Shown piece by piece: positions 45,490 to 58,510 of a DNA stretch of 64,000 nucleotides. A program made the translations under genes and the position numbers. The stretch is from Isoetes taiwanensis. Its lineage: Eukaryota > Streptophyta > Lycopodiopsida > Isoetales > Isoetaceae. The DNA lies in NCBI GenBank assembly GCA_021234155.1, contig JAJEKV010000016.1:17193911-17257910 (forward strand), read 5' to 3'. The stretch's first letter is position 1; every line of letters starts with the position of its first letter. The notes beneath the pieces were generated by a model, which saw nothing but the letters and a program-made list of their open reading frames with translations, made no database searches and was not told the DNA's origin.

Positions 45490-46779
45490 ACATAAAATAA
45501 GAAAATACTTAAAAAAATAAAAAATAAAAAAATCATTTTGTTAAGATAGTTTTACCTTATGTATATAAGGCAGTCTTGGCATGACCCCCTTGGATTCACC
45601 TAAGCATAACTTCCAAGATTGGAAGTAGATAGATTCTTAAATATTTTTCATATGGAATATGATTGCCATATATGAACTTCTAGGAAGGGTTTTATTGAAT
45701 TTTGAGCCATTGATTTTATATAAATTTTAAAATTGAAAAATTAAAATGCACCATTTTTTTTTGGTCCATCATCGACAATTCTAGTGCTAATGCGGGGGCG
45801 ACTCGGGATTGGTGAAAGCCAACCCATTTGCCTCACATCGAATAGCAGTGGAGAAACCTATAGGCGCCCGATTGATATATTGGATGGTACAAAGCGTAAT
45901 ATACCTCCAACCCAATACCAAAGCAAGGGTTTGCCCTTCAAGCAACCCAAAAGAAACCGCGATGAGTCAAAATAGCCATCTAAAATTGAGCATGTACAAG
46001 GGTGAAGCGGAATGCCGAAATTTAGATTTAAATTTTATTTTGCTTTAAGAATCGACTTTTTTGTCTTCATTCTTTATGTTATTTGTTGTTCAATCACTTA
46101 TTGTGCTACATGACAGTCTCAAAAAATGTATAATATGGTGATCCCAACTCTGGTCAGGAACTCACTAAATTCTTTTGCCATTCGTCAGTCCTGGGAGCGT
46201 GATCCCAAGGATGAATTTTGTGAGAAATACCAAAGCTTTGTAAGAATCCGTCCAAAATATGAAGGAAGTCTTGGATATGAACTCTGTAATTTTTTAGATT
46301 AGATGGAAAAGATGAGTGCGAATACTGCAATCGATGATAGGAAGTATATATGAGGCAGGCTATATGTGTTAAGTGTATATGGAGGATAAATATCCAAAAT
46401 GTGGGAGTTAGGAATGGTGGAACACAGGGGACAGAGTGGCAGCAAACATCTAACATCTGACATTAAAACAGCTAACATGACAATACTAAAATAATAATAA
46501 TCCAATTAGGCAGCTAACATCTAACATTCGAACATCTAACATAAACAATACCAAAATAATAATAATCTGATTAGGCAGATGTGTAATCCGAGTGCATCAA
46601 TATGGGAGATGCAGTGAAACGAACCCACTGGCGAATCAAGTTAGGGATAGTTAGAGATAGTTACTACCCATCAGCGGGTATGTGTAGATAGTATGAAACG
46701 GCACACACAAAAAACGTAAAAACAAGGGTAAACACAAAGGAAGAAAAGGAATACGGAATAAGATACGGGACAGAGAGGT

Positions 46780-47954
46780 CCACACTCCGCCGTGCACCAG
46801 GGTAGCGAGGGGTTCCAAACCATATTCTCTCCCTCTTCTACTACATGTTCTTCTGTGTCACTACTTCCTATTTCTAAGGGCTTTCCATACCTCCATCTTG
46901 TACTTGAATTCCTGTTTCATTTTCATCATCATCTTCATCGTCAAACCATCCCTCTGGCGCCCAGGGCTGCACTTTCTCTTTTTCTTCTGACACATCACTT
47001 TTAATTGCCCTATCTTTATAAAATTTAGTCTCGTCAAATACCTGGTTTTAGGATCATATAGTCTGTACCCTTGGTCCTCATACCCAACCAAATATGTTTC
47101 TATGCTACGATCATCTAGTTTGGACCCCATGCAACTCTTACGCACATGCATATACCCTAAACAACCGTAGTCTCTTTACAGATTGTTTTCTACCAGACCA
47201 TACCTCTTCAGGAATTCTTCCTTGGATACTAGCAGACAACAATTTATTTTGAATGTAACATGCGGCTGAACATACGCCGAGATAGTTAGGCAACCACGCA
47301 TGTTTTAACATAGATCTTCACCGTGTTCATAAGTGTCTGTTTTTTTTCTCTTAGCGATGCCATTCAACGTGGCGTATATCCGCCGCGTAAATTGGCGTCT
47401 TATCCCTTTCTCATGACAAAATTGCATGAATGCCCCGGACATATATTCTCCCCCACGAATGTCGGCAAAGCGTTTCCAACTTCCTAGGCGTCTCTCGTTA
47501 AACCACGCTAGATACAATTGGAATGCACGGAATGCTTGATCCTTGATTTCAAAAATAACATTTTGTTCTCCGGGAAAAAATCATCAATAAATGTGATGAA
47601 ATATGTCTTGCCACTCATACTCACGAACCGCGCATCGAGTGCGCACAAATCACGTATATACCAAATTCAAAAGTCCCAAAGTTTTGGCAAACACAGGGCT
47701 TAAAATTGTGTCTAGTTTTGCTTCCCAAGCATACAACCATGACAAATTTTGTGCTCTTCTTCGATTATCTTTGTTAGGCAAATCTTCTACCAAACTATGT
47801 TTGCTCATGATTTTTATGGTTGCATTATTTATATGGCCAAGTTTGAGATGCCACAAATCTAATAAATGAACACTTCCAACACAAGGCCTGACATCCAAAC
47901 AATACAATTTCCCTTTTCTTCTTGCATATATCCTTCTACGTTACCCTTCCTCCG
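46780..47954 (-). pseudogene. copia integrase fragment, unit 2
   Basis: Same blocks as unit 1 (FMQFCHEKGIRRQF, DDRSIETYLVGYEDQGY, HLKLGHINNATIKIM), with different frame breaks. Confidence 0.85.
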
Positions 47955-49337
47955 GGGGTGGCTTTAGGTGGAAAACCTCTATGACCTCCTGCCATGCAGT
48001 GAGTAGGCCTCGCATAATAGGAGATACTCCACGTGGCATAGAAAGCAAAAGAAGGGCTTACCTCCTCCATAGGAATTGATGGCACATAAGGGGCATTTAC
48101 CTAACCGAGAACCAGACCAAGTGAAGAGCGGGGTTATTTCTTTGCCGGGGCCTGCGCTTAAATGATGAGATCCTTGCAGCCCAATCCCCATCTCTCCTGT
48201 CTCGCACACCTCGGACCATGCAAGTTCGGAGGGGCCATTCCAAATGAACATCCCGGATCATCCTCTCGAGCTTCTAAGTAGGCTGTCTTAGGGCCTAGGA
48301 GGGGCCAGAGGAGTAGAAGACATGTGAGGATCCAAGCACGACGTGGCTACGGTCACTCGCCCCACCATAGAGAGGCTTCTTAGTGACCAAAGATTTATTT
48401 TCCTCCCAACCTTCTCGAATGGGGTCCACACCCACAGTAGAGGCCCTAAGAGAGAGGGAATGCCTAGAAGCTTCATTGTATCTTGTCGTCTTAGTACTTG
48501 GAGCCCAAGGGCCAAAAGCGATTGTGGTGGACTTGTCCCTCGTCTTTGCTAGAGGATAGAGCATTTGTTCTGTTGAGCTCAATTCCGAGATGCAATAGAG
48601 AAACTTGAAAGAACTCCTTTAAACCTAGTCAAACTCGGTCATCGCATTCCTGTGAATAGGAAGGCGTCGTCTGGCGTATTGCATAATAGTGAGCATCTCA
48701 TCAACCATGCACGGAAGCCTCGGTCCCTCAATTCTACGTAGTCCGCACCTCAGATTTGACCAAGCGTTAGAACATTAGCTACAATGAGGAATAGATAGGG
48801 CTTAGTGGGCATCCTTTGTCTCACTCCCTTATATGGAATAGTCATGTATGTCTCCCATTGAGGATCATTGATCGCTTAGCAAGATTGTTAAGGCCATTAC
48901 TCTCCCAACCAAATCGGGACGAAATCCCATTAGACGCATAATCCTCTCTAAGCATTGCCAACGTAGAGAGTCATATGCTCTCTTGAAGTCCAGCTTCAAA
49001 AGAACTACCGATTGACATGATCTTTGACACCAATGTTCCCCTTCCCTTGCTGCAAGATAATTATCCAATATGGATCTACACGGTAGGAAGGCCCGGTGTT
49101 CCACGGTCAATCACTCTCTGAAGCATGGGCTTCATTCTGGATGCAATGATCTTAGCCAAAATCTTATAAGTAGTGTTAGTCAGAGCAATGGGTCTCCACT
49201 CACTTATAGACAATGGTCTGTCCACTTTGGGAATCAAGGAAATAAAGCTTGCGGAAATGGCCAGGTGAAGTTCTTTGGTCGACCATGCCCCTTTAATGGC
49301 TTCCACCAATTCTTCCTTAAGTTCTGGCCAAAACTCC
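47955..49337 (-). pseudogene. LINE RT, unit 3
   Basis: The RT start (WPELKEELVEAIKGAW to ASRMKPMLQRVIDRG) is open at 49076-49384. The next frame reads LPCRSILDN, so the conserved LPGRS glycine is changed at a former CCAGG word. DFKRAYDSL is kept. The QGCPLAP and YADD blocks are disrupted by indels. Confidence 0.83.
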
Positions 49338-50624
49338 ACATAAAATAAGAAAATACTTAAAAAAATAAAAAATAAAAAAATCATTTTGTTAAGATAGTTT
49401 TACCTTATGTATATAAGGCAGTCTTGGCATGACCCCCTTGGATTCACCTAAGCATAACTTCCAAGATTGGAAGTAGATAGATTCTTAAATATTTTTCATA
49501 TGGAATATGATTGCCATATATGAACTTCTAGGAAGGGTTTTATTGAATTTTGAGCCATTGATTTTATATAAATTTTAAAGTGAGCGAAGGCAAATGCACC
49601 ATTTTTTTTGGTCCATCATCGACAATTCTAGTGCTAATGCGGATCGACTTCGAGATTGGTGAAAGCCAACCCATTTGCCTCACATCGAATAGCAGAGTGG
49701 AGAAACCTATAGAATTTGCCCGATTGATATATTGGATGGTACAAAGCGAGAATATACCTCCAACCCAATACCAAAGCAAGGGTTTGCCCTTCAAGCAACA
49801 AAAAAAACACGATAGTCAAAATAGCCATCTAAAATTGAGCATGTACAAAGGGTGAAGCGGCGGAATGCCGGGAATTTAGATTTAGAATTTTATTTTGCTT
49901 TAAGAATCGACTTTTTGTCTTCATTCTTTATGTTATTTGTTGTTCAATCACTTATTGTGCTACATGGCCGGTCTCAAAAATGTATAATATGGTGATCCCA
50001 ACTCACGGTCGAGGGAACTCACTAAATTCTTTTGCCATTAAATCGGTCCACCGGGCGTGATCCCAAGGATGAATTTTGTGAGAAATACCAAAGCTTTGTA
50101 AGAATCCGGTCAAAATATGAAGGAAGTCTTGGATATGAACTTCTGTAATTTTTAGATTAGATGGAAAAAGATGAGTCACGAATATCTGTCGATGATAGGA
50201 AGTATATATGAGGCGAGGCTATATGTGTTAAGTGTATATGGAGGATAAATATCCAAAATGTGGGAGTTAGGAATGGTGGAACACGGGGGGACCAGTGGCG
50301 ACAAACATCTAACATCGACATTAAAACGACTAACATGACAATACTAAAATAATAATAATCCAATTAGGCAACATCTAACATTCGAACATCTAACATAAAC
50401 AATACCAAAATAATAATAACTGATTAGGCGGATGTGTGTCCAAAGTGCATCAATATGGGAGATGCAGTGAAAACGAACCTTAAATGGCCGAATCAAGTTA
50501 GGGATAGTTAGAGATAGTTCTGCCCATCACCGGGTATGTGTAGATAGTATGAAGCGGCACACACAAAAACGTAAAAACAAGGGTAAACACAAAGGAAGAA
50601 AAAGGAATACGGAATAAGATCTGC

Positions 50625-51811
50625 GGGTGAGAGAGGTCCACACTCCGTGCACGAGGGGTGGCGGGGTTCCAAACCATATTCTCTCCCTCTTCTACTACAT
50701 GTTCTTTACGTGTCACTACTTCCCTATTTCTAAGGGCTTTCCATACCTCCATCTTGTACTTGAATTCTGTTTCATTTTCATCATCATCTTCATCGTCAAA
50801 CCATCCTCCCTCTGGTCGGCTGCACTTTCTCTTTTCTTGACACATCACTTTTAATTGCCCTATCTTTATAAAATTTAGTCTCGTCAAATACCTGGTTTTA
50901 GGATCATATAGTCTTGTACCCTTGGTCCTCATACCCAACCAAATATGTTTCTATGCTACGATCATCTAGTTTGGACCGCAACTCTTACACACATGCATAT
51001 ACCCTAAACAACCTGTATGCATGCTAGCCTAGTCTCTTTCTGATTGTTTTCTACAAACCATACCTCTTCAGGAATTCTTCCTTGGATACTAGCGAGACAA
51101 CAATTTATTTTGAATGTAACATGCAGCTGAACAAACACGCCCGGAGATAGTTAGGCAACCACCATGTTTTAACATAGATCTTCTGTGTTCATAAGTGTCC
51201 TTTTTTCTCTTCGCGATGCCATTACTGGCGTGGCGTATATGCCCGCGTAAATTGACGTCTTTATCCCTTTCTCATGACAAATTGCATGAATGCCCACGGA
51301 CATATATTCTCCCCCACGAATCGGCGATAAGCGTTTCAACTTCCTAGGCGTCTCTCGTTAAACTTACGCTAGATACAATTGGAATGCACGAATGCTTTGA
51401 TCGCCCGATTTCAAAAATAACATTTTGTTCTCGGAAAAATCATCAATAAATGTGATGAAATATGTCTTGCCACTCATACTCGAACACGCATCGGTGCGCA
51501 CAAATGTGATATACCAAATTCAAAAGTCCCAAAGTTTTTGGCAAACCACGGGCTTAAAATTGTGTCTAGTTTGCTTCCCAAGCATACAACCATGACAAAT
51601 TTTGTGCTCTTACTGCATTATCTTTGTTAGGCAAAATCTTCTACCAAACTATGTTTTGCTCATGATTTTATGGTTGCATTATTTATATGGCCAAATTTGA
51701 GATGCCACAAATCTAATAAATGAACACTTCCAACACAAGGCCGCGACATCCGAACAATACAATTTCCCTTTCTTCTTTTTGCATATATCCTTCTACCATA
51801 CCCTTCCCTCC
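50625..51811 (-). pseudogene. copia integrase fragment, unit 3
   Basis: Same as the other units. It has an extra word tatgcatgctagccta near 51015 and many 1-3 bp indels. Confidence 0.82.
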
Positions 51812-53185
51812 GGGGTGGGCTTTGGGTGGAAAACCTCTATGACCTCCCTCACATGCGCCGAGTAGGCCTACGCGATAATAGGAGATACTCCGTGGCATAG
51901 AAAACAGGTAAAAGAAGGAGCTTACTCCTCCATAGGAATTGATGGCGCATGGGGAGGCCAACGGCAAACCAAGTGAAGGAAGAGGTTATTTGTCGCGGGG
52001 GCCCCGCTTGCAACAAGAGATCCTTTGCAGCCCAATCCCCATCTCTCCCCGTCAGCGCACCTCAGACCATGCAAGTTCGGAGGGGCCATTCCAAATGAAC
52101 ATCTGATCATCCTACGAAGCTTCGTTAGGCTGTCTTAGCCTAGGAGGACCGAGGGAGTAGAAGACATGTGAGGATCCAAGCACAAAGGCATTGGCTCACG
52201 GTCACCGCCCACCATAGAGGCTTTCTTAGTGACCAAAGATTTATTTTCCTCGAACCTTCTCCGTATGGGTCCCGCCCCACTTCCAGTAGAGGCACGAGAA
52301 GAGAGAGGGGAATGCCTAGAAGCTTCATTGTATCTTGTGGCCTTAGTACTTGGAGCCTAAGGGGCCAAAACGATTGGGTGGACTTGTCCTCGTGGGCTGC
52401 TAGAGGATAGAGCATTTGTTCTGTTGAGCTCAATTCCTGGTGCAATAGAGAAACTTGGAAAGAACTTTCTTTAAACCTAGTCAAACTCTGGTCATCGCAC
52501 GTGGGAATAGGAGGTCGTCTGCATTGCATAATAGTGAGCATCTCATCAACCATGCACGGAAGCCTCGGGTCCCTCAATTCTCCATGAAGCTGCACCTCGG
52601 TTGACCAAGCGTTAGAACATTATACAATGAGGGAATAGATAAGGCTAGTGGGCATCATCTTGTCTCACTCCCTTATATGGAATAGTCATGTATGTCTCCC
52701 ATTGAGGATCATTGATGCGCTAGCAAAGTATTGTTAAAGCCCATTACTCTCCCAACCAAATCGACGAAATCCCATTAGGCATAATCCTCTAAAGCATTGC
52801 CAACATTGAGAGTCATATGCTCTCTTGAAGTCCAGACTTCAAAAGAACCTGGAATTGACATGATCTTTGACACCAATGTTCCCCTTCCCTTCTTTTGCAA
52901 AATAATTATCCAATATGGATCTACACGGTAGGGCGGTTTGTTCACGGTCAATCACTCTTTCTCTCGGCATGGGGCTTCATTAGGATGCAATGATCTTAGC
53001 CAAAATCTTATAAGTAGTGTTAGTCAGAGCAATGGGTCTCCACTCACTTATAGACAATGGTCCGTCCCACTTTGGGAATCAAGGAAATAAAGCTTATGGA
53101 AATGGCGGGTGAAGTTCTTTGGTCGACCATGCCCCTTTAATGGGCTTCCACCAATTCTTCCTTAAGTTCTGGCCAAACTCACATA
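51812..53185 (-). pseudogene. LINE RT, unit 4
   Basis: The same LINE part, heavily frameshifted; only short conserved pieces remain. Confidence 0.8.
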
Positions 53186-55595
53186 AAATAAGAAAATACT
53201 TAAAAAAAAAAAATAAAAAATCATTTTGTTAAGATAGTTTTTTACCTTATGTATATAAGGCAGTCTTGGCATGACCCCTTTGATTCACCTAAGCATAACT
53301 TCCAAGATTGTAGATAGATTCTTAAATATTTTTCATATGGAATATGATTGCCATATATGAACTTCTAGGAAGGGTTTTTATTGAATTTTGAGCCATTGAT
53401 TTTATATAAATTTTAAAGTGAAGCGATTGCAAATGCACCATTTTTGGTCCATCATCGACAATTCTGAGTTAATATCGATCCTGACTTGGACATTGGAAAG
53501 CCAACCCATTTGCCTCACATCGAATAACGAGTGGAGAAACCTATAGAGATGCCGATTGATATATTGGATGGTACAGCGCATATACCTCCAACCCAATACC
53601 AAAAGCAAGGGTTTGCCCAACCTTCAACAACAAAAAGAAACTCATGATGTCAAAATAGCCATCTAAAATTGAGCGTAGAGCTGGGTGATGAATGCCGAGG
53701 GGAATTTAGATTTAGAATTTTTATTTGCTTTAAGAATTGTTTTTTGTCTTCATTCTTTATGTTATTTGTTGTTCAATCACTCTATTGTGCTACATGACGG
53801 TCTCAAAATGTATAATATGGTGATCCCAACTTCAATGGGAACTCACTAAATTCTTTTGCCATTCGTCGATGGGAGTCGTGATCCTGCGATGAATTTTTGA
53901 GATGAAATAAAGCTTTGTAAGAATCCGTCCAAAAATATGAAGGAAAGTCTTGGATATATGAACTACGTAATTTTTAGATTAGATGGAAAAAGATGAGTGC
54001 GAATACTTGTCGATGATAGGAAGTATATGAGGCAGGCTATATGTGTTAAGTGTATATGGAGGATAAATATCCAAATGTGGAGTTAGAATGGTGGAACACA
54101 GGGATGAAAGTGGCAGCAAACATCTAACATCCGACATTAAAACGACTAACATGACAATACTAAAATAATAATAATCCAATTAGGCCTAACATCTAACATT
54201 GAACATCTAACATAAACAATACCAAAATAATAATAATCTGATTAGGATGTGTAATCCAATCGATGCATCAATATGGGAGATGCAAAGTTAAAGCGAACCC
54301 AATCCAATCAAGTTAGGGATAGTTAGAGATAGTTAATGCTTCCATCACGGTATGTGTGATAGTATGAAACGGCACACACAAAAAGCGTAAAAACAAGGTA
54401 AACACAAAGGAAGAAAGATACAATAAGATCACGGATGGAGGAGGTCCACACTCCTTGATGCACTGTGGTAGCGGGGTTCCAAACCATATTCTCTCCCTCT
54501 TCTACCATGTTCTTACGTGTCACTACTTCCCTATTTCTAAGGGCTTTCCATACCTCATCTTATACTTGAATTCCTGTTTCATTTTCATCATCATCTTCAT
54601 CGTCAAACCATCCCCTGCGAAGGCCCGGTATCGTACTTTCTCTTTCTTCGACACATCACTTTAATTGCCCTATCTTTTATAAAATTTAGTCTCATCAAAT
54701 ACACGGTTTTAGGATCATATAGTCTGCCAGCAGTCCTCATAACACCTAACCAAATATGTTTCTATGCTCATCATCTAGTTTGGACCGCAACTCTTCCAAG
54801 TAATACGTATTACCCTAAACAACCGGTAGTCTTCTGATTGTTTTCTTACCGGACCATACCTCTTCGAGAATTCTTCCTTGATACTAGCGGTCAACAATTT
54901 ATTTTTTGAATGTAACATGCGGCGGGAATCAGCCCGAGAGATAGTTAGGCAACCCCGCATGTTTTAACATAGATCTTACCGTGTTCATAAGTGTCCTGCT
55001 TTTTCCTCTTTTCACATGCCATTCTCGTGGCGGTATATCCGCTGCGAATTGGACGTCAATCGCTTTCATGACCGTGCATAGATACGGACATATATTCTCC
55101 GAATCGAAAGAACGTTTCAACTTCCTAGACGCCTTCTCGTTCTAGGCTTACGCTAGATACAATTGAATGCACGGAATGCTTGATCCTTCTCGATTTCAAA
55201 AAATAACATTTTGTTCTCCTGAAAATCATCAATAAATGTGATGAAATATGTCTTTGCCGCTTTCATTACTCCCCGAACACGATCGGCCTGCACTGAAATC
55301 AGATATACCAAATTCAAAAAGTCCCAAAGTTTTGGCAAACACGGGCTTAAAATTGTGTCTAGTTTGCACTTCAAGCATACAACCATGACAAATTTCAGGT
55401 TTTCTCGCTAGCTTATGTCATGGAAAAATCTTCTACCAAACTATGTTTGCTCATGATTTTAGTTTGCATTATTTATATGGCCAAGTGCGAGATACCACAA
55501 AATCTAATAAATGAACACTTCAACACAAAGGCCATGACATCAAGCAATACATTTTCCAACTTTTCTTCTTGCATATAAGCCATTTCTGGTTACCC
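51812..55595. repeat. Tandem array unit 4 (most indel-rich)
   Basis: 3.78 kb. It aligns with units 1-3 throughout but carries indels every 20-60 bases, so no long frame survives. Confidence 0.92.
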
Positions 55596-56000
55596 ACCAT
55601 TTCTGGCGATAAGAATCAAAGACTGCGTTCATATCCGGGGTCTGCTAAAATTCGACAGTCGGTTAAATAACATACCGAGGTATATAAAGCATTCTCTCCC
55701 GACATGACATCTTCACCTTCGAGTAAAACTCCCAACTTTTCCACATCAGCACACTTCATGCAAATGCCCATTTTTCCCATCGTACACATGGTGTGAGACT
55801 CTCTTATAGTTTTCATCAATTTCTCAGAAGCAATCCACGCGTTACCGAGTCAATGGTCGATGGAACCGTTCTTGGCCGAATTTGTTTCCATAATTATGGC
55901 CCTTGCTTTCGATTACCAATGATAAAGAGCACGGGATTTGAACCGAATGCCGATTCGGTCTCCTACCTTCTTCGGTTCTTATAGAATACACTCCCTAGTA
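54440..56000 (-). pseudogene. copia integrase fragment, unit 4, with upstream extension beyond the array
   Basis: The integrase part is as in the other units (CLKCKLDTILSP, KTYFITFIDDF). Past the unit border at 55595 the minus strand continues into sequence not in units 1-3: ARRKVGKCIA near 55560, LTDCRILADPGYERSL near 55630 and HTMCTMGKMGICMKCADV near 55770. This fits the protease to pre-integrase region of copia, so the original copia element lay here. The limit near 56000 is uncertain. Confidence 0.6.
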
Positions 56001-58239
56001 ACCTATTGACACCGGCGAATCGGTGATTCACGCAGCCACTTATTCCCAGGCTAAGAAGCCGAGCTCATCAAACCTTCAACCCTACGGACAAATCCGACCT
56101 ATTCAGGTCCCATCCAAACACCGCAATCACACGCATAGAGTCGATTAATCAACCCAACAATCAAGGTTCGTTCTACTCCAAGATCGGATCCTTATGGGAA
56201 GAAAATCCCTTCGTATTCCTGCGGCGTGTTATATTTTTCTTGCGAGGCTGACCCATTTTAATCCCAAAACCACCGTTTCCAATGCGTATTCACCATCAAA
56301 CAATAGTCATTTTGTCTTGTATGTTTAATCTTTGGATGATAGCATTTTTCAACACCAGCGGTATCTACGTCGTTCCAAGGGGCCATTGCTATTGCTATCA
56401 TATGTCAATTGAACTTCGGAAAGAGGAATGAGATACATAAATGAGGACAAAGGTCTGCCGAGAGAATATAAAAAAGGAGGGTATCAGACCAACTGGCGAG
56501 AGAGCGTTGATTCGAATCAGGAAATTTTTACAACAATGGAAGTGTGGAATGTTTTTATCACGGGATACCGGTAAAGAATCTGGGGATAAACCAGGATAGT
56601 GAGGTATTTTTCTTCCTGGTATACACCGAGGGATAGCGAGGTTCAAAACCACCAGCTTGGTATCTGTCAATCCATAAGTTGAGAATATCCAATATCAGGT
56701 AAAAAATAGAAGCCAATGCAAAGCGTCTTGAAAAGAACAATCTAACTCTATACATGCAATAGATCTACAACTTTCCTGATTTAAAAGGCATGGAATGGCG
56801 GGACACCAGTAATAAAAGCGGAGATAAATGCCAGAAAAATGGGGCATCGAAGCACAACGAGCCAAAACAATACCACCACAAATTAAACGACTTCGGATGC
56901 GGTAGAAATCGCATGATAACATAATGAGAGAGGAATCATTTTGGAAGAGGGGAATCTTAGCAAAAATTTAAGCAGTGAAATGAAACGAAATTTGAATAGG
57001 GAATGGGGCTTTTATTTAGACCAAATCTTGTAGAAAGTGAATGCGAGGATCAGAAACAAAATTAAGGGAAGCAAACGGAGGGTATGAAAGTAACGAGATC
57101 AACAAAGGTTCGCAAGAACCGAATGTCGTGAGGCTGTAAGAACAACCTGGCTCTAAAGAAAGTGAAACAATAAATAGGCATACACAACAACATGAGGGAC
57201 AGCGCGGATGGATAAACAATTAGAAGCAAAAGAATTTAAGGATGGATGCACTAAATACCATGGTGGAGATGATAACCGAGAATAAGGAGGAAATCACCAG
57301 GGATGAGAAACTGAAAGGGGATCTGTGGGAGGATATGAAGATGCGATAGAGAAAAGATGAACATCATGGAAAGATTGGTGGCCCTAGAGAAATAGAATGT
57401 AGATCACGGGATGTGACAAGGTTTGATAGGTTGAAGCCATATGGTTGAGTATGAAAGAGTAAAATAGAAGTTAAGCATGATGTTAGATTGATAGGAATTA
57501 GAAAAACAATGGAACACAAAACAATGGCACAAAATAATGGGGAAAAGTGAAGCGATGGGGCGGAACCACTGAAACAAAACCGAAAACACTCGATCTTGAG
57601 AGACATAGCCAGAACAAAGAGAGGTGCCAACATGGGAACCAGAGCCGTGAGCAGGATGAAAAGATGAGAAGCTCTGGCAACAATAATAGCGGCGGCGAGG
57701 CTACAAAATTAATAAAACGAGGAACCAGCAGAATCTGGTGAGGATCACGTAATGGGAGGGCGTTACATTATGAGAGAGGAAAGATCAAAACAGGACCGAA
57801 ACTGAAATAAGGATGGAAAAACAAGGATATAGCGAGAAGAAGAAGGACATAAAAGGTGAACCGAAGGCTGATAGAAACACAAACGGGAGCCGAAAAGAGT
57901 TGACAAAATGGAACAAAGTAATTAGGGTCAGTTAAGAAGGAAGAAGCTCTCAAAAGAAGGGAGAAATGGATGCTAATAAGGCAGAGAAACAATCAGAGTA
58001 TGGAAGCGAAGGAAGACCGAGAAATCGGGGAGGAGAGCATAGCGACAACAAAAGGGGCGAGAAGGAGATGCAAAAGAACAGAAAAAAAGGTGCTCACGGT
58101 ACTAGAGAATTACCGCGGGGTATCCATGGGATGGCCGAGAAAGCGCTGGAAACAAAAGGGACCACGACATCATGAAGTCATAGTAGAAACGAGAATATAA
58201 TGCAAAAAGGCTACGAAGAAAGAATTACCGACTCTAGAA
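56001..58239. other. 2.2 kb, no recognisable gene; purine-rich + strand
   Basis: From about 56900 to 58200 the + strand is strikingly rich in A and G (gaggaaatcaccagggatga-like words), with many short open frames on the minus strand. No domain could be read. It differs in texture from everything to the left. Confidence 0.5.
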
Positions 58240-58510
58240 GTCATTTCACGGTGGGGCTGCTTATGTAAGGAACAATGCACATGTATTGTAAACATGGACA
58301 TTAATAAAAAGATACATCACGCTCAAAGTCATGCTTGGTCCAAATAAACAAGAACTCTCAATCTTGATGTCACGCTGTAGCCCTGTGGTGGCAGTGCTAT
58401 TGAGGCTAGGGGAGGTCATCATAAAATGGAAGGGATAAAGCCCGTGATGGTGGTAGGAGACTTCAATGCAAAGGACAAAGAAAGAAAACAAAGGCGAAGC
58501 ATAAATGCCA
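58240..58510 (+). mobile_element. Possible LINE endonuclease trace
   Basis: The + strand reads GGAAYVRNNAHVL near 58255-58290 and, in another frame, PVMVVGDFNAKDKERKQR near 58441-58495. A YVRN block followed about 60 residues later by GDFNA is the signature of APE-type endonucleases of non-LTR retrotransposons. A stop and frame changes lie between. No RT domain could be found downstream, so this is at best a fragment. Confidence 0.4.

Larger units (their letters stand above)
44100..47954. repeat. Tandem array unit 2
   Basis: 3.86 kb, same structure as unit 1. Differences from unit 1 are clustered in short islands, with long identical stretches between them. Confidence 0.93.
47955..51811. repeat. 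Tandem array unit 3
   Basis: 3.86 kb. More small indels than units 1 and 2. Confidence 0.93.

Noticed and set aside
55905-55960. tRNA gene (ggttcaaatcccgtgc on the minus strand)
   Set aside because: A T-arm-like word is present but no D arm, anticodon arm or acceptor pairing can be built around it.
56900-58200. Minus-strand hydrophobic open frames as membrane proteins
   Set aside because: The + strand is purine-rich, so the opposite strand automatically reads as Phe, Leu and Ser; no conserved pattern is present.
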